The translations under genes were made by a program, and so were the position numbers. A stretch of DNA of 64,000 bases from Spinacia oleracea (taxonomy: Eukaryota; Streptophyta; Magnoliopsida; Caryophyllales; Amaranthaceae): contig NC_079490.1 in assembly GCF_020520425.1 (NCBI RefSeq), positions 60,056,517-60,120,516 of the forward strand. Reading direction: 5' to 3'. Each line of letters starts with the position of its first letter. The stretch's first letter is position 1. Positions 34,696 through 46,185 of this stretch are shown one piece after another. Below the pieces are notes generated by a model. That model was not told the DNA's origin. It worked only from the letters and a program-made list of their open reading frames with translations, and ran no database searches.

Positions 34696-37025
34696 AGGCA
34701 TGCCAAGAACAGTATTGATATCCTGTATGATAGTCAAGGGGTAAAACTAACCAAGTCTGAAGATATTAAAAAGGAGATCAGTACCTTCTACCATGATCTA
34801 ATTGGCTCTGCTGCTTCTTCATTAGAGGGAATAGATATTTCAGTTGTGAGGAAAGGGAAACAATTGTCTGTTGATTCTGCACAGGCTCTAGTTCATCCTG
34901 TTACTACCTTGGAGATTGATCTAGCACTGAAAGGCATTGATATCAACAAAGCTCCAGGATTAGATGGGTTTAACAGTCAATTTTTCATTTCTACATGGGA
35001 TATTCTGAAGGAGGACATATATAGAGTTGTACAGGAATTCTTTGCTACAGGGAGAATGTTGAAATAGATCAACAACACAGCAGTTACTAATATTCCTAAG
35101 GTGCAGAATGCTACCAATATCAAGGATTTCAGACCTATTGCCTGTTGTTCAGTTGTGTACAAATTAATTTCAAAAATCTTAACTCACAGAATGCAATCAG
35201 TCATTGGGGAGGTGGTGAATAATGCCCAAGCTTGCTTCATTCCAGGCAGGAATATTGCTATAATATCCTGTTAGCCACTGAACTAGTGAAGTGTTATTCC
35301 AGGAAACACATTTCTCCTAGATGTATGATTAAAGTGGACCTAAAAAAGGCTTATGACTCCCTTGAGTGGCCTTTTCTTAAGTCTATGATGCATGAGTTAG
35401 GTTTTCCAGATTTGTTTATCAAGTGGGTGATGCAATGTCTCAGTACTGTTTCTTATTCAATTTTGGTGAATGGCTTTCCAACTATGCCTATTACTGCAAA
35501 GAAAGGCTTGAGGCAAGGTGACCCTATGCCCCCTTATCTTTTTGCCTTGGGAATGGAATATTTATCAAGAAGTCTTGCTGTTGCCACTTCAGAGGGGAGA
35601 TTCAATTTGCATCCAAGGTGTAAAAAGTTGGGGATTTCTCATATGATGTTTGCTGATGATTTGTTGATGTTTGCTCGAGCAGATGTTCCTTATGTTAACT
35701 CTTTGTTTAGAGCCTTTCTAAAATTTTCTGCTGCTTCTAGTCTTAGTGCAAACCTACACAAAAGTGAAGTTTACACTGCTGGTATCTCTGCTGATGTGGA
35801 GACACAGATAATTGATGCTATTGGTATAAAAAAAGGTTCCTTCCCTTTTAGATACCTGGGGGTTCCCCTTACCACCAGGAAATTGAGATATGTTGATTGT
35901 AAGCCTCTTATTGAGAAAAGTAGTGCAAGAATTAGAAGTTGGACTGCAAAGTTCTTATCTTATGCAGGGAGATTGCAGCTAGTTAAGTCTGTTCTGTTTG
36001 GTATGCAGCTATATTGGTGTCAGATTTTTGTCATGCCAAAGAAAGTGATGAAGGAAATTCAGCAACTGTGTAGGTGTTTCTTGTGGACAGGCTCTGATTT
36101 GGGGTCTAAGAAAGCTCCTGTAGCTTGGGATGACATGTGTCTTCCCAAAAGCTGTGGTGGCTGGAATTTGAAGAATTTGGTAATCTAGAATAAAGCAGCT
36201 GTGTTAAAGCATTGTTGGGCACTTTCAATGAAGCAAGATAGACTTTGGGTGAAATTTATTCACTCCTACTATGTGAAACATCATGACTTCTGGACCATGC
36301 TTGTCCCTAATGGGCTCACTTGGTCTCTGAAGAAGATTTGGCAACAGAGGGATATTCTAGTGCAAACTGGTGGGGTGGATCGGTTTATTGTGAATGGGAA
36401 ATTCAAGATTAGCAGAATGTATAAGGCTCTTCATACTGGTGGCATTCAGGTGCGATGGAAAAGAATAGTGTGTAATAGCAAAGCCAGTCCTAAGGCTACC
36501 TTCATCACTTGGTTGGCCCTGCAGAATAGGCTACCTACTAAAGATAGGTTGTTATCATGGAACATCAATATTGCTGGTGCTTGTGAATTCTGTCAGGTGC
36601 AGGATGAGAAGTTGTCTCATCTGTTCTTTGAGTGTCACTACTCTCATGATATCTGGAAAGCAGTGTTGATGCAGTTGGGTATTCAAAGGAACATCAGTAG
36701 CTGGCAAGAAGAGGTGCAGTGGGCAGCTGTCAAAAGTAGAAGTACAAAGAAGAAGGATCATCATTGTAGTGTAGCTTTTATTGAAACTGTTTATGCAGTT
36801 TGGCTTCAGAGAAATGCTAGTGTTTTTAGTAAGAAGCTTGATCCTGTAGAAAGTGTAGTTAGAAGGATTCTCTTCATTGTAGCTTGTAGGAATCAGTAGA
36901 TAGCCTGATTCTGTGTTTTAGTTGTGGTGTTCCCTTGAGGGGGAACTGTTGTCTGTTGCCTCTGTTGTGAGGGTGTTCTCTTTTGGTAATATAATTCACT
37001 ATTATTTGCCAAAAAAAAAAGAATA
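34696..37025 (+). mobile_element. 5'-truncated L1-type LINE
   Basis: Inserted in the copia 3' LTR with a 12-bp target duplication, CACAGCTTACTC, at 34684-34695 and 37026-37037. The 3' end is an A run (about 37011-37020, then GAATA). Only the RT half of ORF2 and the 3' end are present; the endonuclease and ORF1 are missing, as is usual after incomplete reverse transcription. Confidence 0.95.
34697..36899 (+). pseudogene. LINE ORF2 remnant: reverse transcriptase and zf-RVT domain
   Basis: The non-LTR RT domain starts around KAPGLDGFNSQFF (about 34950) and continues through FRPIACCSVVYKLISKIL and AQACFIPGR (to 35255). After a one-base shift it resumes at IKVDLKKAYDSLEW, GLRQGDPMPPYLF and the catalytic FADD box (about 35653; YADD or FADD in plant L1). 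The C-terminal zf-RVT-like region (about 36390-36700) has WLALQNRLPTKDRL and CEFCQ...SHLFFEC. Defects are a stop at 35065, the frameshift near 35258 and a TAG at 36186 that looks like a lost Trp. The enzyme would copy LINE RNA at a nicked target; this copy is dead. Confidence 0.92.
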
Positions 37026-38219
37026 CACAGCTTACTCTTGACTGAACCCGTAGGGTCACACAAATAGTACGTAAATGGATCAAGTATTTAATGGAATTAA
37101 ATACTCCATCCATGGATATTCGGAATCGACGGATCTTGGTTTCAGTGGGAGCTGAGATCGTCACAAGCAAGAAATGAATACTCCGGAAACGATGATATTG
37201 CCGGAAACGGAAATATGATGGTATCGGAAATATAAATATTATCCAAGTCGTAGATGTTGCCGGAAACGGAAACATGGTACGTATCGGAAATGGAAATATT
37301 GCCGGAAACGGAAATATTGTCAGAATCGGAAATATTATCGGAATCGAAAAATAATTCCGGAAACGGAAATATTAAATATTTGTTCGAAACGGAAATTAAT
37401 TCCGGAATCGAAAATATTAAATATTGTTCGTATCGGAAATGAATTCCGGAATCGGGAATTTAATCGGAAAACGTATCGTACGAATTAGCATCGGACGAGG
37501 CTTGCTAGACGAAGGCCCAGCACGAGGCCAGGTCAACACCCATCAAGCCGCACGCCAAGTGCTCGACCAGGCCCAGCGCAAGGCCAGGCCCAACCAAGCA
37601 ATGGCGGGGGCGCACGAAGCCCATGGGCTGCGAGGCCGCATGCGCTGTGCGTTCGGCGTGGGCCGCAAGGCCTGCGTGCGGGCGTGCATGCGTGTGTGTG
37701 TGCTCGTGATTCGTAACGAATCCTAATCCTATCGGAATTCGTGCATTGATTAAATCCTAATCCTAAAAGATTAAATTTATTATTTAGAGTTCTATTAGGA
37801 TTCTAATTAATAAATCCATATCCTAGTAGGATTATAATTCCTTTCCATCAACTCTATAAATAAGTGCCTAGGGTCACATATTTAGATCGAGATTTGAAGT
37901 ATTCAAAAGGTAAGATTTTCAAGCAAAAAATCAGCCAAACACTTGCAACCCAAATAGCCGAAAATCCTAGTAACCTTAAGGGCGATCCTAGTTGGTCAAT
38001 CTTAAGGCGGATCCGGACGTGCTGTGGACTATCTACGGAGGGACGACACTTGGAGTCCTAAAGACTTGTTCTTGTTCGGTTCGGGCGCAGCTAGGGAGGG
38101 CACGCTATAAAGTGTATGCATCTGAATTATGCTAAATGATTATGTGTAAATAATATGTTTCCTGGCTTTATGGTTTTTCCGCATGATTTATGTTTATTCA
38201 TATGTATCATAACCTAACA

Positions 38220-39021
38220 TTTTATTCAAAAATTCGCGAACCCCTCCCCATTCTTTTCATTCACTCGACAGTTTTCTCTCATTCCTCAACTCCATTGCTC
38301 TCTTCTTTCATTTCATACTACTTTTACTCATCAATCTCCCTTACTTCCCTTCACTAATTTCACTCACCATACATCACAATCACTCAATCTCATTCATCCC
38401 AACCCCTAAAATCCCCAAAATTTCAGATTTTTGCAAAAACCCCCAATTTCTAGGGTTTTTGTGAATTTTGTCATAATTGTGTGCTTGGTGAATTGGAACT
38501 CTAGAGGCTACTTGGGATTGATCCTAGACCACTTCATTTGCTTGTGGTGATGATTTCTTCCCCTTAATTCTTATATTTCATTCCAATTTTACCATGTTCA
38601 TGTTATTTTTGAATTTTCTGAAATTTGTGGTTTTTGGGTGTTTGTTGGTGCATGTTTGTATTGTGATTGATCTTTAATTGTCTAGATGAGCTATGCATGT
38701 TCGATTCCTTGTTCCATTTAAGCTCTAGACTTTTTGAGATGATTTTGTGAGGTTTTAGGCTACTTTGATTATGCTTGTTTGTGGAAGTGATGCTTGATTG
38801 ATTGTGGTTATTTGTGTGGAGTAATGTGGTTAGTTTATACTTGTTGAGGAGTTGGTGTAATGTTTGGAACTTGTTGAAGAGTAGATGGAGATAGTTTAAC
38901 CTTAGCTTTTGTAGTTGTTTGTTTGTCCTAGATTGTGAACTAACTTAGTTTATCCTTCTTTGTGTGTCTTGGTTTGTTTCTCTTTGTTTTCTAGTTTTTT
39001 GCTTAGCTTCAACTCATTTCA
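38220..39021 (+). other. Athila segment before the env-position ORF
   Basis: Follows the target duplication of the copia. It is pyrimidine-rich at first (38240-38400), with AATTTCTAGGGTTTTTGTG near 38450, and contains no credible coding sequence. It could serve as the untranslated leader of the next ORF. Confidence 0.5.
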
Positions 39022-40821
39022 ATGGCACCCAAACGCTCAAAGAAGAACCCTACCGTGACCGCCTCTACATCAAAGAGGACGACACCGACCCCGCCAGGCA
39101 TGGAAACCTACGGCATTAAGTTCACCGAACAAAGATCTTGGGATTTCTTTGAGTTACTTTCCAAGAGAACCATTAAGCCCACCAAGTTCTTCCATTGGGA
39201 GAGCGTTCGTGCCTTGGGGGTCGAAGCCGAGGTTGACAAGTTGATCAAGGGGCTAGGGTGGGAAGAGTTCGCGAAGTTGAGTGCCCCAACCTACAAAAGG
39301 TTGACATTGGAGTTCCTCTCCTCGGTCCGGAAGAATATTGTAGAGGATGAAGACGGTGATCGTGTGATGGAATTGAGCTTCCAAGTCTTCGGCCGCCAAC
39401 ACAAATTGAATAACAATCAAATCAATGCCATCTTCTCCATCGACTCGGAGTACGGGCTCATCATGAACCCAAGGTCCGAATGTGCGAACGACTATGATGA
39501 AAATAGTTGGTGGAGGGCGCTCACCGGAGTCGACGGGGATTTCTTCTCCGCCTCGGCCAAATCTTCTTCATTCCATCATCCGGCCATCCGCATCATGAGC
39601 CGCCTCCTCATCTACGCCCTTTTCTCTAAGGGTGCTACCGGTGCCTTGTCGGGCACGGAACTTGGTGGTTTGTGGTTGGCCACCCAAGAGAAGCAAGGGG
39701 TCCTTGATTTTGGGCAATTGCTCATTTCCCGGATCATCGAGGTTCGGGATTGCCACTTGAACAAATTCGACATCCTCCTTGGTGGTATGCTTACTCTTCT
39801 TGTTCGGTTTCTACCGAACAATCCTCATGCCAAGGAGCTTGATGCTTTGTCGCCCGTTCCCGGTGGTGAGTTCTTGAACATCCGGGCGATGTACAATGCT
39901 ACTTGGCTCCATTACACGGTCAATGAGGAGCAATTTATTTGGCTTGTGAAGAAAGCCGATTGGTGCTATCTTCCGCACCCGTTCATTACTTCGTGGTCCT
40001 CTAGTGTCCATTTCTTGCTTTCGCGGCATCGCAAGTTCGTCACCGCCGCCACCGCCACCACCAAGGACACCGCTACCGAGCCTACCGGTACCTCCACTCA
40101 AGCTCCTCCTCGATCTCCTAGTCCACCTCCCGGTCCTTCCCAGAATGCGGGTGGTATGTCTTCCCCCTCTCCTTTTGATTTGACTGGCTTGCAATCCACC
40201 CTTGCGGCTATCTTGCAAGGGCAAGAGGACCAAGCGCGTACCTTGGCTTCTCTTCCTCCTCAAGGGAGCGGCACGGGGGATTCTTATCCCGATTTTGACT
40301 CGTCCTACTACGGTAGGCGGGTGTACGATTACCACGTTGACAAAGGGGACTTTGCCCCCTATCACCCTCCCCAACAAGGGCCCGTCCCTAGTTGGAATGA
40401 GGAGCGTACACCCACTTACCCGTATTGGACGGGCCCCTCCCAACATGGTGTCACTCCCCCCTCCTTTCCTCCCTATGACTATACTATGATGGGAGGGAGT
40501 GACTACCGTGGTGATCCAATGTATCCTACACCCCCACCGGTTGATCGGCCTGATGGTTGGCCCGAGGATTTCACCGGGTGGCCCAAGGATTATGTTGAAG
40601 GTTGGGATGGACCCCGAGGAGAGCGTCCCCAAGGCAACTACCCCCTTAAACCCGAGTATGCTTGGCCTCCCTATACCGACGCTTCGGGTCCCGATGTGGA
40701 CCCCACCTACAATTTCACCCCTTTTACGGATGAAGAGGCTCATGCTCATCGTCTTAAAATGGATGAATATTGGAGTCTTTATGATCTTGAGCGTCATGGG
40801 GAGGGCCCAAACGCCTCTTAG
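39022..40821 (+). CDS. Athila env-position ORF (Athila ORF-1 domain protein), intact
   Basis: An uninterrupted frame of 599 codons begins MAPKRSKKNPTV, a short basic start. Residues about 30-330 resemble the Arabidopsis Athila retrotransposon ORF-1 domain (WDFFELLSKRTIKPTKFF, FQVFGRQHKLNNNQINAIF, WWRALTG). The rest is rich in Pro, Ser, Thr and Tyr (APPRSPSPPPGPS) and probably unstructured. In Athila elements this ORF follows pol where retroviruses have env, but I see no clear signal peptide or membrane segment, so an envelope role is not supported here. Intact while gag-pro is frameshifted and pol is missing, it stands out. A 340-codon antisense frame over it is a composition artefact. Function unknown. 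Confidence 0.85.
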   Translation: MAPKRSKKNPTVTASTSKRTTPTPPGMETYGIKFTEQRSWDFFELLSKRTIKPTKFFHWESVRALGVEAEVDKLIKGLGWEEFAKLSAPTYKRLTLEFLSSVRKNIVEDEDGDRVMELSFQVFGRQHKLNNNQINAIFSIDSEYGLIMNPRSECANDYDENSWWRALTGVDGDFFSASAKSSSFHHPAIRIMSRLLIYALFSKGATGALSGTELGGLWLATQEKQGVLDFGQLLISRIIEVRDCHLNKFDILLGGMLTLLVRFLPNNPHAKELDALSPVPGGEFLNIRAMYNATWLHYTVNEEQFIWLVKKADWCYLPHPFITSWSSSVHFLLSRHRKFVTAATATTKDTATEPTGTSTQAPPRSPSPPPGPSQNAGGMSSPSPFDLTGLQSTLAAILQGQEDQARTLASLPPQGSGTGDSYPDFDSSYYGRRVYDYHVDKGDFAPYHPPQQGPVPSWNEERTPTYPYWTGPSQHGVTPPSFPPYDYTMMGGSDYRGDPMYPTPPPVDRPDGWPEDFTGWPKDYVEGWDGPRGERPQGNYPLKPEYAWPPYTDASGPDVDPTYNFTPFTDEEAHAHRLKMDEYWSLYDLERHGEGPNAS

Positions 40822-43100
40822 GGTTACCTCCACTTCTCCCCCATCTTATATTGTGATGGTATGCTTGTGTTTAGCTTGGGGGGAGAAGTGTGACGTGGGG
40901 GTTTGCTATGAGGAGTTTTTGATGCTTGTTGGTGTTGATCTTCTTACCACTTCATGTGGTTGTATATATGATGATGAGTTTATGATGGTTTTGGTTTGTT
41001 TTGGCCATTTGGCCTTGTCTCCTAACATTCTTCTTGATTATTTTTGAGTGTTCTTTGTGGTTTGGTTTCATTGCGGTGGATTCACACTTCCACCATTGCC
41101 TTGTCCGTCAATTTTTCGGTGAGTTTGGTTCGGTTTTTACCTGTTCTTTGTGGGACTTACTCCCACGGCATCTCCGATAATATCTTTCTACCTCACATGC
41201 ATTCTTTCGGACGGGCGTTTTGCATATGGGGCATTGGTTGGATGGGTAGCTGTGCCCCTCCATAGTTTTGTTTTAGGCCTTGAGGACATGGCCTAATTCA
41301 AGCTTGGGGGGAGTTTTGTTGTGTGGTTGCCTATTTGTGATGCTCATTTCTTTGAAATCATACCTTATGTGCACTTGTATATAGTAGTTTCTTTGTTTTT
41401 AGTTTGATTTTAGTTTGATTTTAGTTTCTTTTAGTTTCATTTGTTTTCTTGTGTTTCTTTTTGTTTTCCTTTTGTGTGATTTCTTCTTTTCTTCCTTTTT
41501 CTTTCCTTTTTCTTTGTTTTCCTTTCCTTTTGTCAAGGCAAGTTTTTCTAGGTTTCTTAGGCAATATTCTTGACTTGGGCATAATAAAATTGGAACTTGT
41601 AGGCTAGAATGCTTTTATTCCTAATTGGTAGATGTTTGCACGGTTTTCAATGTCTTGGGACGAATCTAGGATTTAGGTGTTAAGAGAGTTGGTTGAACTT
41701 TGGGTAGCATGCGTCTTGAACCCTTGGCTTGTGGTAAGATGGTGTCGATCTCTCTAGTGACTTGAAACCGTTTTCAATTAATTTGCTCCCATGTGAGGTT
41801 CATGTTCAAATTAGCCCAAACACATATACATATATTGAGTGGCATGCCTTGGCATTGACTTTCTTATATCCCGAATTTGACTATTTCCTTCCCGAGACCG
41901 CGACCGAACTACTTTAGGGGACGATAGAGGCATTTCTTTCGGTGACTATTTTTCTTTTTAGTTTAGGACTTTATTTTTTTATTTTTCTCATATATTTTTG
42001 TTTGCATTTTCCCCCTTGCTAGCCATTTGAGCCTTGCCCCTTCATTTCTTATGAGCACATTACAAGCCTAATAGCCTTTGTTTTATTTTCACCCTTAGAA
42101 GTGATAGTGAAGCTTTGTGTTATGATGCTTGTTGGTTTTGAATGAATATGCAAAGTTGAGGAATGAATGCTGATTGGTATGAATGGCAAAGTTTGGGAAA
42201 TATGTTGTATATAGTGAATAAGTGATGCATAAGCAAAGAATAATAGAAAGGAAAGTTTTGAAAAAGCCAAAAATAGAGAAAAACAAGGCAATGAGAAAAG
42301 TTTCAATTGAAACACAAAAAAAGAGAAAATCAAATCAAGAAAAGTGCAAAAAGAGTTGTAGTTTAGAATTTTTGTTGAATAAGCTTGGGGGTACCCCAAA
42401 TAAGTTGTATGAGTTTGTTTTTGGTTCGATTTGCTTGAGTTGAGTTCTATCATTGCGCTTCACTTTAGGTATGAGCACCAAATTACCAAATTTGTTCCAC
42501 ACCTTACCCCTAGCCTACGTTACACCCTAAAAAGTCCTCTTGACCCTTTTGAGTTGAGTCATTGTCGGTGGAGGGAGGATTTAGTCAAGTTTATGGAATG
42601 GGATTGTCATTCTAAGATGTCGGGTAGCCTAATCTTGTTTTTCCGGCGCCTTCGCGGCGTCTCGAGACGCTATTCTCAAGGGTGGATAGGATCTAGAGAT
42701 TTGACGTGGTATGCTCGGTTGAAGGAGAATTGATTAGTGCTTGCCCTTAGTTTGCTTTGCTTGACGCTCGAATCTTTCACTCTATTTAGGACATTAGTTA
42801 GCGTGTACTCATTTATTTGGTTAGTAATATTAGTGTTCTTTTATACTCGTTCCATAATGAAGGCCCTATCTTAGATTTTGTAGTTTAATTTTGCTTTCTT
42901 TTCTTTTCTTTTCTTCTTCTTTTCTTTTCTTCTTCTTTTCTTTCTTTCTTGTCTTGGTTTGTTTTCCATTTTAGGTCTTGCTTTGATTAAATTTGCTAGA
43001 TTTTTGTTTTTGTAGGTTTTTAGAATTCGAATAGTTGCTCATTCTTCCCTAATTGAGTTTAGTTTGCTAGAGACTAGCAAACACTTAGCTTGGGGGAGTT
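40822..43100 (+). other. Athila 3' untranslated region with repeated PPT-like words
   Basis: No convincing coding sequence. AGCTTGGGGGGAG-type words occur at 40873-40885, 41301-41313, 42382-42395 and finally 43087-43098, the last being the polypurine tract next to the 3' LTR. Pyrimidine-rich runs occur at 41450-41535 and 42890-42960. Confidence 0.7.
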
Positions 43101-44748
43101 TGATGAGCGACATTTATGTCGCTCTTAGCTTAGGATTTTATGTTAGTTGTTATGCTTTTTTATAGTTTTTATAGCTTTTTGTGTGATTTTTATAAGTTTC
43201 TTTCCATCTTGTGCTTTATAGGTGATTATGATGAAAAGTGATGGAAAACAAGTAGAATTGAGCCAAAACAGGGCTTGTGCGATCGAATTTGTATTAGTGC
43301 GCCCGAACAGAGGAGAGAAAATCGACATCAAGGAATATCCAGTTTTGTGCGATCGAACGTCCCTTTTTGTTCGGTCACACAAATTGGATTTTGGAGACAG
43401 AATGCCTCAAAAATGGTGAACGACCGCACAGGTTTTGGTTCGACCGCACAAGAGTTTGTGCGCCCACACAGGTTTTTCTGTTAGACCAAATCAAAGCTCA
43501 AAGGAGACAAAGGCCAAGAAAACACCATTCGACCGAACATGCTTTCTTGTTCGGTCGCACATGACGAAGGAATTGTTCTTCGCTGCGTTTGCTCGCACAG
43601 GGCTTAATGTTTGCTCGAATGGGTTTCTTATGTTCGGTCGCAGAGTGGGTATGTGCGACCGAATGGCTGCGCGGGCTGCTTATTTTCGAATTTCGGCTTC
43701 TATTTGGGGAAACTTATAAATAGATTTTTCATTTTTGATTTTAGAATTAAGTAGTTAGTTTTACATTTTTAGAATCCCAAAATAGATTGTCAGCATTTCT
43801 AGAGAGAGAAACTCTCCTCCATTGAAACATCAAGTTGTAATTTCTTCAACACTTCTTTTAATTTCTTGCAATTGAATTCAATTTCTTACTTCTTACTCTT
43901 GTTATGTTATTGATTGTTCTTTAAATTCCTTTAATTCTTGAATTCTTCTATGCCTTGACTTTAGTTATTTTGATTCTTAATTTTCTAGTTGATTGTTGAA
44001 TTGGTTGTTCTACTCTTTGATTCTCTCTTTCTAATATTTCAATTTCATGCTTGCTAGCCTAGAATTAATGGATTTCTTAACTTTTAGAATGATAAGTGAG
44101 TAGAATTAGGTTAGGGAAAGGGGAGAATCAAGGGGCTTAATTAGGGGAACTTGATAATTGGATGTTGATTTATTAATGTGATTAAATATGATTTGGTGAT
44201 AGGATATCCATGCCTAATTGAGTGGTAGTTGCAAATGCTATTCGATTGAATTCAATTGGAAGCATAGGTTAGGTTTGGCAAGAGATTGTGAGCCTATCTT
44301 GTGTAAGCAAATAGTTGTGCCTATTATATGCAAGTTTGTGTAGTCTAGGATTAGGCGAAAGGTCTTCCGTAGATTAGACGCCTAGCGTACCCCATCCGAG
44401 AGGTGGCGGGTTCGTCATTTGATGCTATTTGCCTATTTTCCAAGTCGTTGCATGATCGTGATTGCTAGATAGTTTAGTTCATTTCCCCCGATTTCCCTAG
44501 CCTATCCCCGACTCCCTAACATTTCCCTATCTTCATTCAATTTCGTTTAATTGTAGCTTTAGTTTCCTAGTTATAATTCAAACCAAATCTTGTTCGAACT
44601 AGCTTAATATCTCAACTTGATAACCACCGTTTCTATGGGACGATCCCTTTGCTTGCCGCTATAGTCCATATAGCCGGTTAGTTTAGTGGTTTAGAAATTT
44701 TGTTTGATTGGGTGAATTTCTATTCAACGACGGAAAAACAACTTATCA
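43101..44748 (+). repeat. Athila 3' LTR
   Basis: 1,648 bp, the same length as the 5' LTR, with the same ends and internal motif cluster (43260-43670). The opening hairpin GAGCGACATTTATGTCGCTC is perfect here. TATA box at 43713-43723. Confidence 0.93.
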
Positions 44749-44753
44749 CCAAG

Positions 44754-45308
44754 CGCGTAGGCGCACAAGGCCCATCAGGCACAGCAGCGACCCAGCGCAA
44801 CGAGGAAGGCCCAAGGCCTACAACTGGGGCGTGCGGCACAGCAGCAGCGCACGTAGCGCGACCCAAGGCCCAACAGTTGTGTGGTTGTGCGCGCGTAAGG
44901 GCTTGCTAGGAGCTGGCCGGCCTTGGCCTTGTGCCTTGGCCGGTTGGTGTTATAACCGAAAGGTTATAACACCAATCCCTCTCTTATTATTTTCCAACAA
45001 CACACAACATACACTTTAACCTAGACACATAGAAACCCTAATTCTCAGTGTGTCTTCGTCAGAAGTGTTCTTCCCAAATCAAACAATCTTGAGTGACTTC
45101 TAAGCCATCGATCTCAAGACGAATCTGAACGTGTCGGTGAACCAAGTAGAGGAACGACATCTGGAGTTCTAGTTCGTGTTCCTGATTCGTTGAAACTAGG
45201 GAAAACACGCTACAAACGTAAGTATTATTTGATCTGTACTTTATACATGCTTCATGGCTTTGGGGTTATTCCGCTATCATGTTATGTATTTAACTGTAAA
45301 CCCCTATA
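44754..45308 (+). repeat. Plus-strand copia LTR, right piece
   Basis: Continues the LTR begun at 10451 after the CCAAG duplication. It is GC-rich to 44940, then has a perfect 14-bp hairpin with a GAAA loop (44944-44975), the presumed leader, and the end CCCCTATA at 45308. Homologous in reverse complement to 9606-10190. Confidence 0.85.
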
Positions 45309-46170
45309 GTGGTATCATGAGAAACATGTATTCAAAGTACTTATTGGTATGTTTTATATGTTTGTGATTATTGTCCAATTTTTCTTAATATTCTCGTGAA
45401 TTGTTCGAACTTTTCTGGATTATTGGATAAGTCGTTTAAATTAATTCAGAATTCGTAATATGTCGGAAATTCTATTTTTCTGACCCTAATCTGATTGGAA
45501 ACGGCGTTTTAAGATCAACTCATGAGAAAAGAATCTAAAAAACAGTCCCTGAAGTTTGAGTTTTTGGGCGTTTTTGTTAATTAATGAATTAAATCGTTAA
45601 ATGTGGAAACTTTTTCAATTAATTGCTCGACCTAATGAACTCGGAATTGATTGAAATTTTTCCCTCTTGTTCTTGGGAATATTATGGACTTATGGTAATG
45701 TTTTAGTCCATGAATATTAAGTATGAACCCTAATTTTATTTTTGCCTAATTTGTTGAATTTTAGATCGAAAATTATTTTTAATAATTGGTGAGATCTGAA
45801 AATTTATTTAGGTGAGAAGGGGAATATGATTTAATGTTTAAATGACAGTTTGAAAAATTCATGGATTAAAATTTTGATTGGATTCGTTAATTTTAATTCT
45901 CACCTAAACCAAATTTGATAAAAATCTAATTTTTAAATGTTTAGAACGATTTAAAGTTTGGATTTGATTATCAAAATCATTCAATTTTTTGTTGATATTC
46001 ATCGTACTTTAAATTTGAATTTTTGTTAGCCATGATTTTTTTAATTTCTCAAATTGGATTGTTTGAAATTTAATAAAATCACTCAAAACGTTATTTTTTG
46101 TAATTAAAACGATTAATTTTGTTAAATTTATGAAAAATAATGTCATGCAAAATAATGTTTGAGAATTTTT
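45309..46170 (+). other. PBS and leader of the plus-strand copia, truncated
   Basis: TGGTATCATGAG (45310-45321) is a methionine-tRNA-type PBS. The AT-rich leader that follows is homologous to the minus-strand leader at 8760-9590. It stops near 46170, before any GC island or gag, against Ogre-like sequence. Confidence 0.75.
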
Positions 46171-46185
46171 TATTTTTTTTGATGG

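Larger units (their letters stand above)
25831..38219 (+). mobile_element. Ty1/copia retrotransposon nested in the Athila element
   Basis: The 5' LTR is 25831-27214 and the 3' LTR 34526-38219 (about 1,354 bp after removing the LINE). The target duplication TTTTA stands at 25826-25830 and 38220-38224. A perfect methionine-tRNA PBS follows the 5' LTR and the polypurine tract GGACAAGTGGGAGAC precedes the 3' LTR. Coding capacity is decayed throughout, yet LTRs, PBS and PPT are well preserved. Without the LINE the element is about 10.0 kb. Confidence 0.93.
34526..38219 (+). repeat. copia 3' LTR, split by a LINE
   Basis: LTR sequence at 34526-34695 and 37026-38219, interrupted by the LINE at 34696-37025. 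It lacks about 30 bp of the CGGAAAT repeats present in the 5' LTR; otherwise the two are nearly the same. Confidence 0.92.
10873..44748 (+). mobile_element. Athila-like Ty3/gypsy element with two nested insertions
   Basis: Both LTRs are 1,648 bp (10873-12520 and 43101-44748), begin TGATGAGCGA and end CTTATCA. The 5-bp target duplication CCAAG stands at 10868-10872 and 44749-44753. The aspartate-tRNA-type PBS, the DLGAS protease, the env-position ORF with the Athila ORF-1 type domain and the G-rich polypurine tract all fit the Athila lineage. Removing the nested elements at 15486-25137 and 25831-38219 leaves about 11.8 kb. No RT, RNase H or integrase is present, so this copy is non-autonomous. 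Confidence 0.93.

Noticed and set aside
39811..40833. 340-codon open frame antisense to the Athila env-position ORF
   Set aside because: It lies wholly opposite an ORF with family similarity, has no recognisable motif, and its openness follows from the composition of the sense codons.
42222..42443. Lys-rich 73-codon frame in the Athila 3' region
   Set aside because: A-rich low-complexity sequence between PPT-like words; no start context or similarity.
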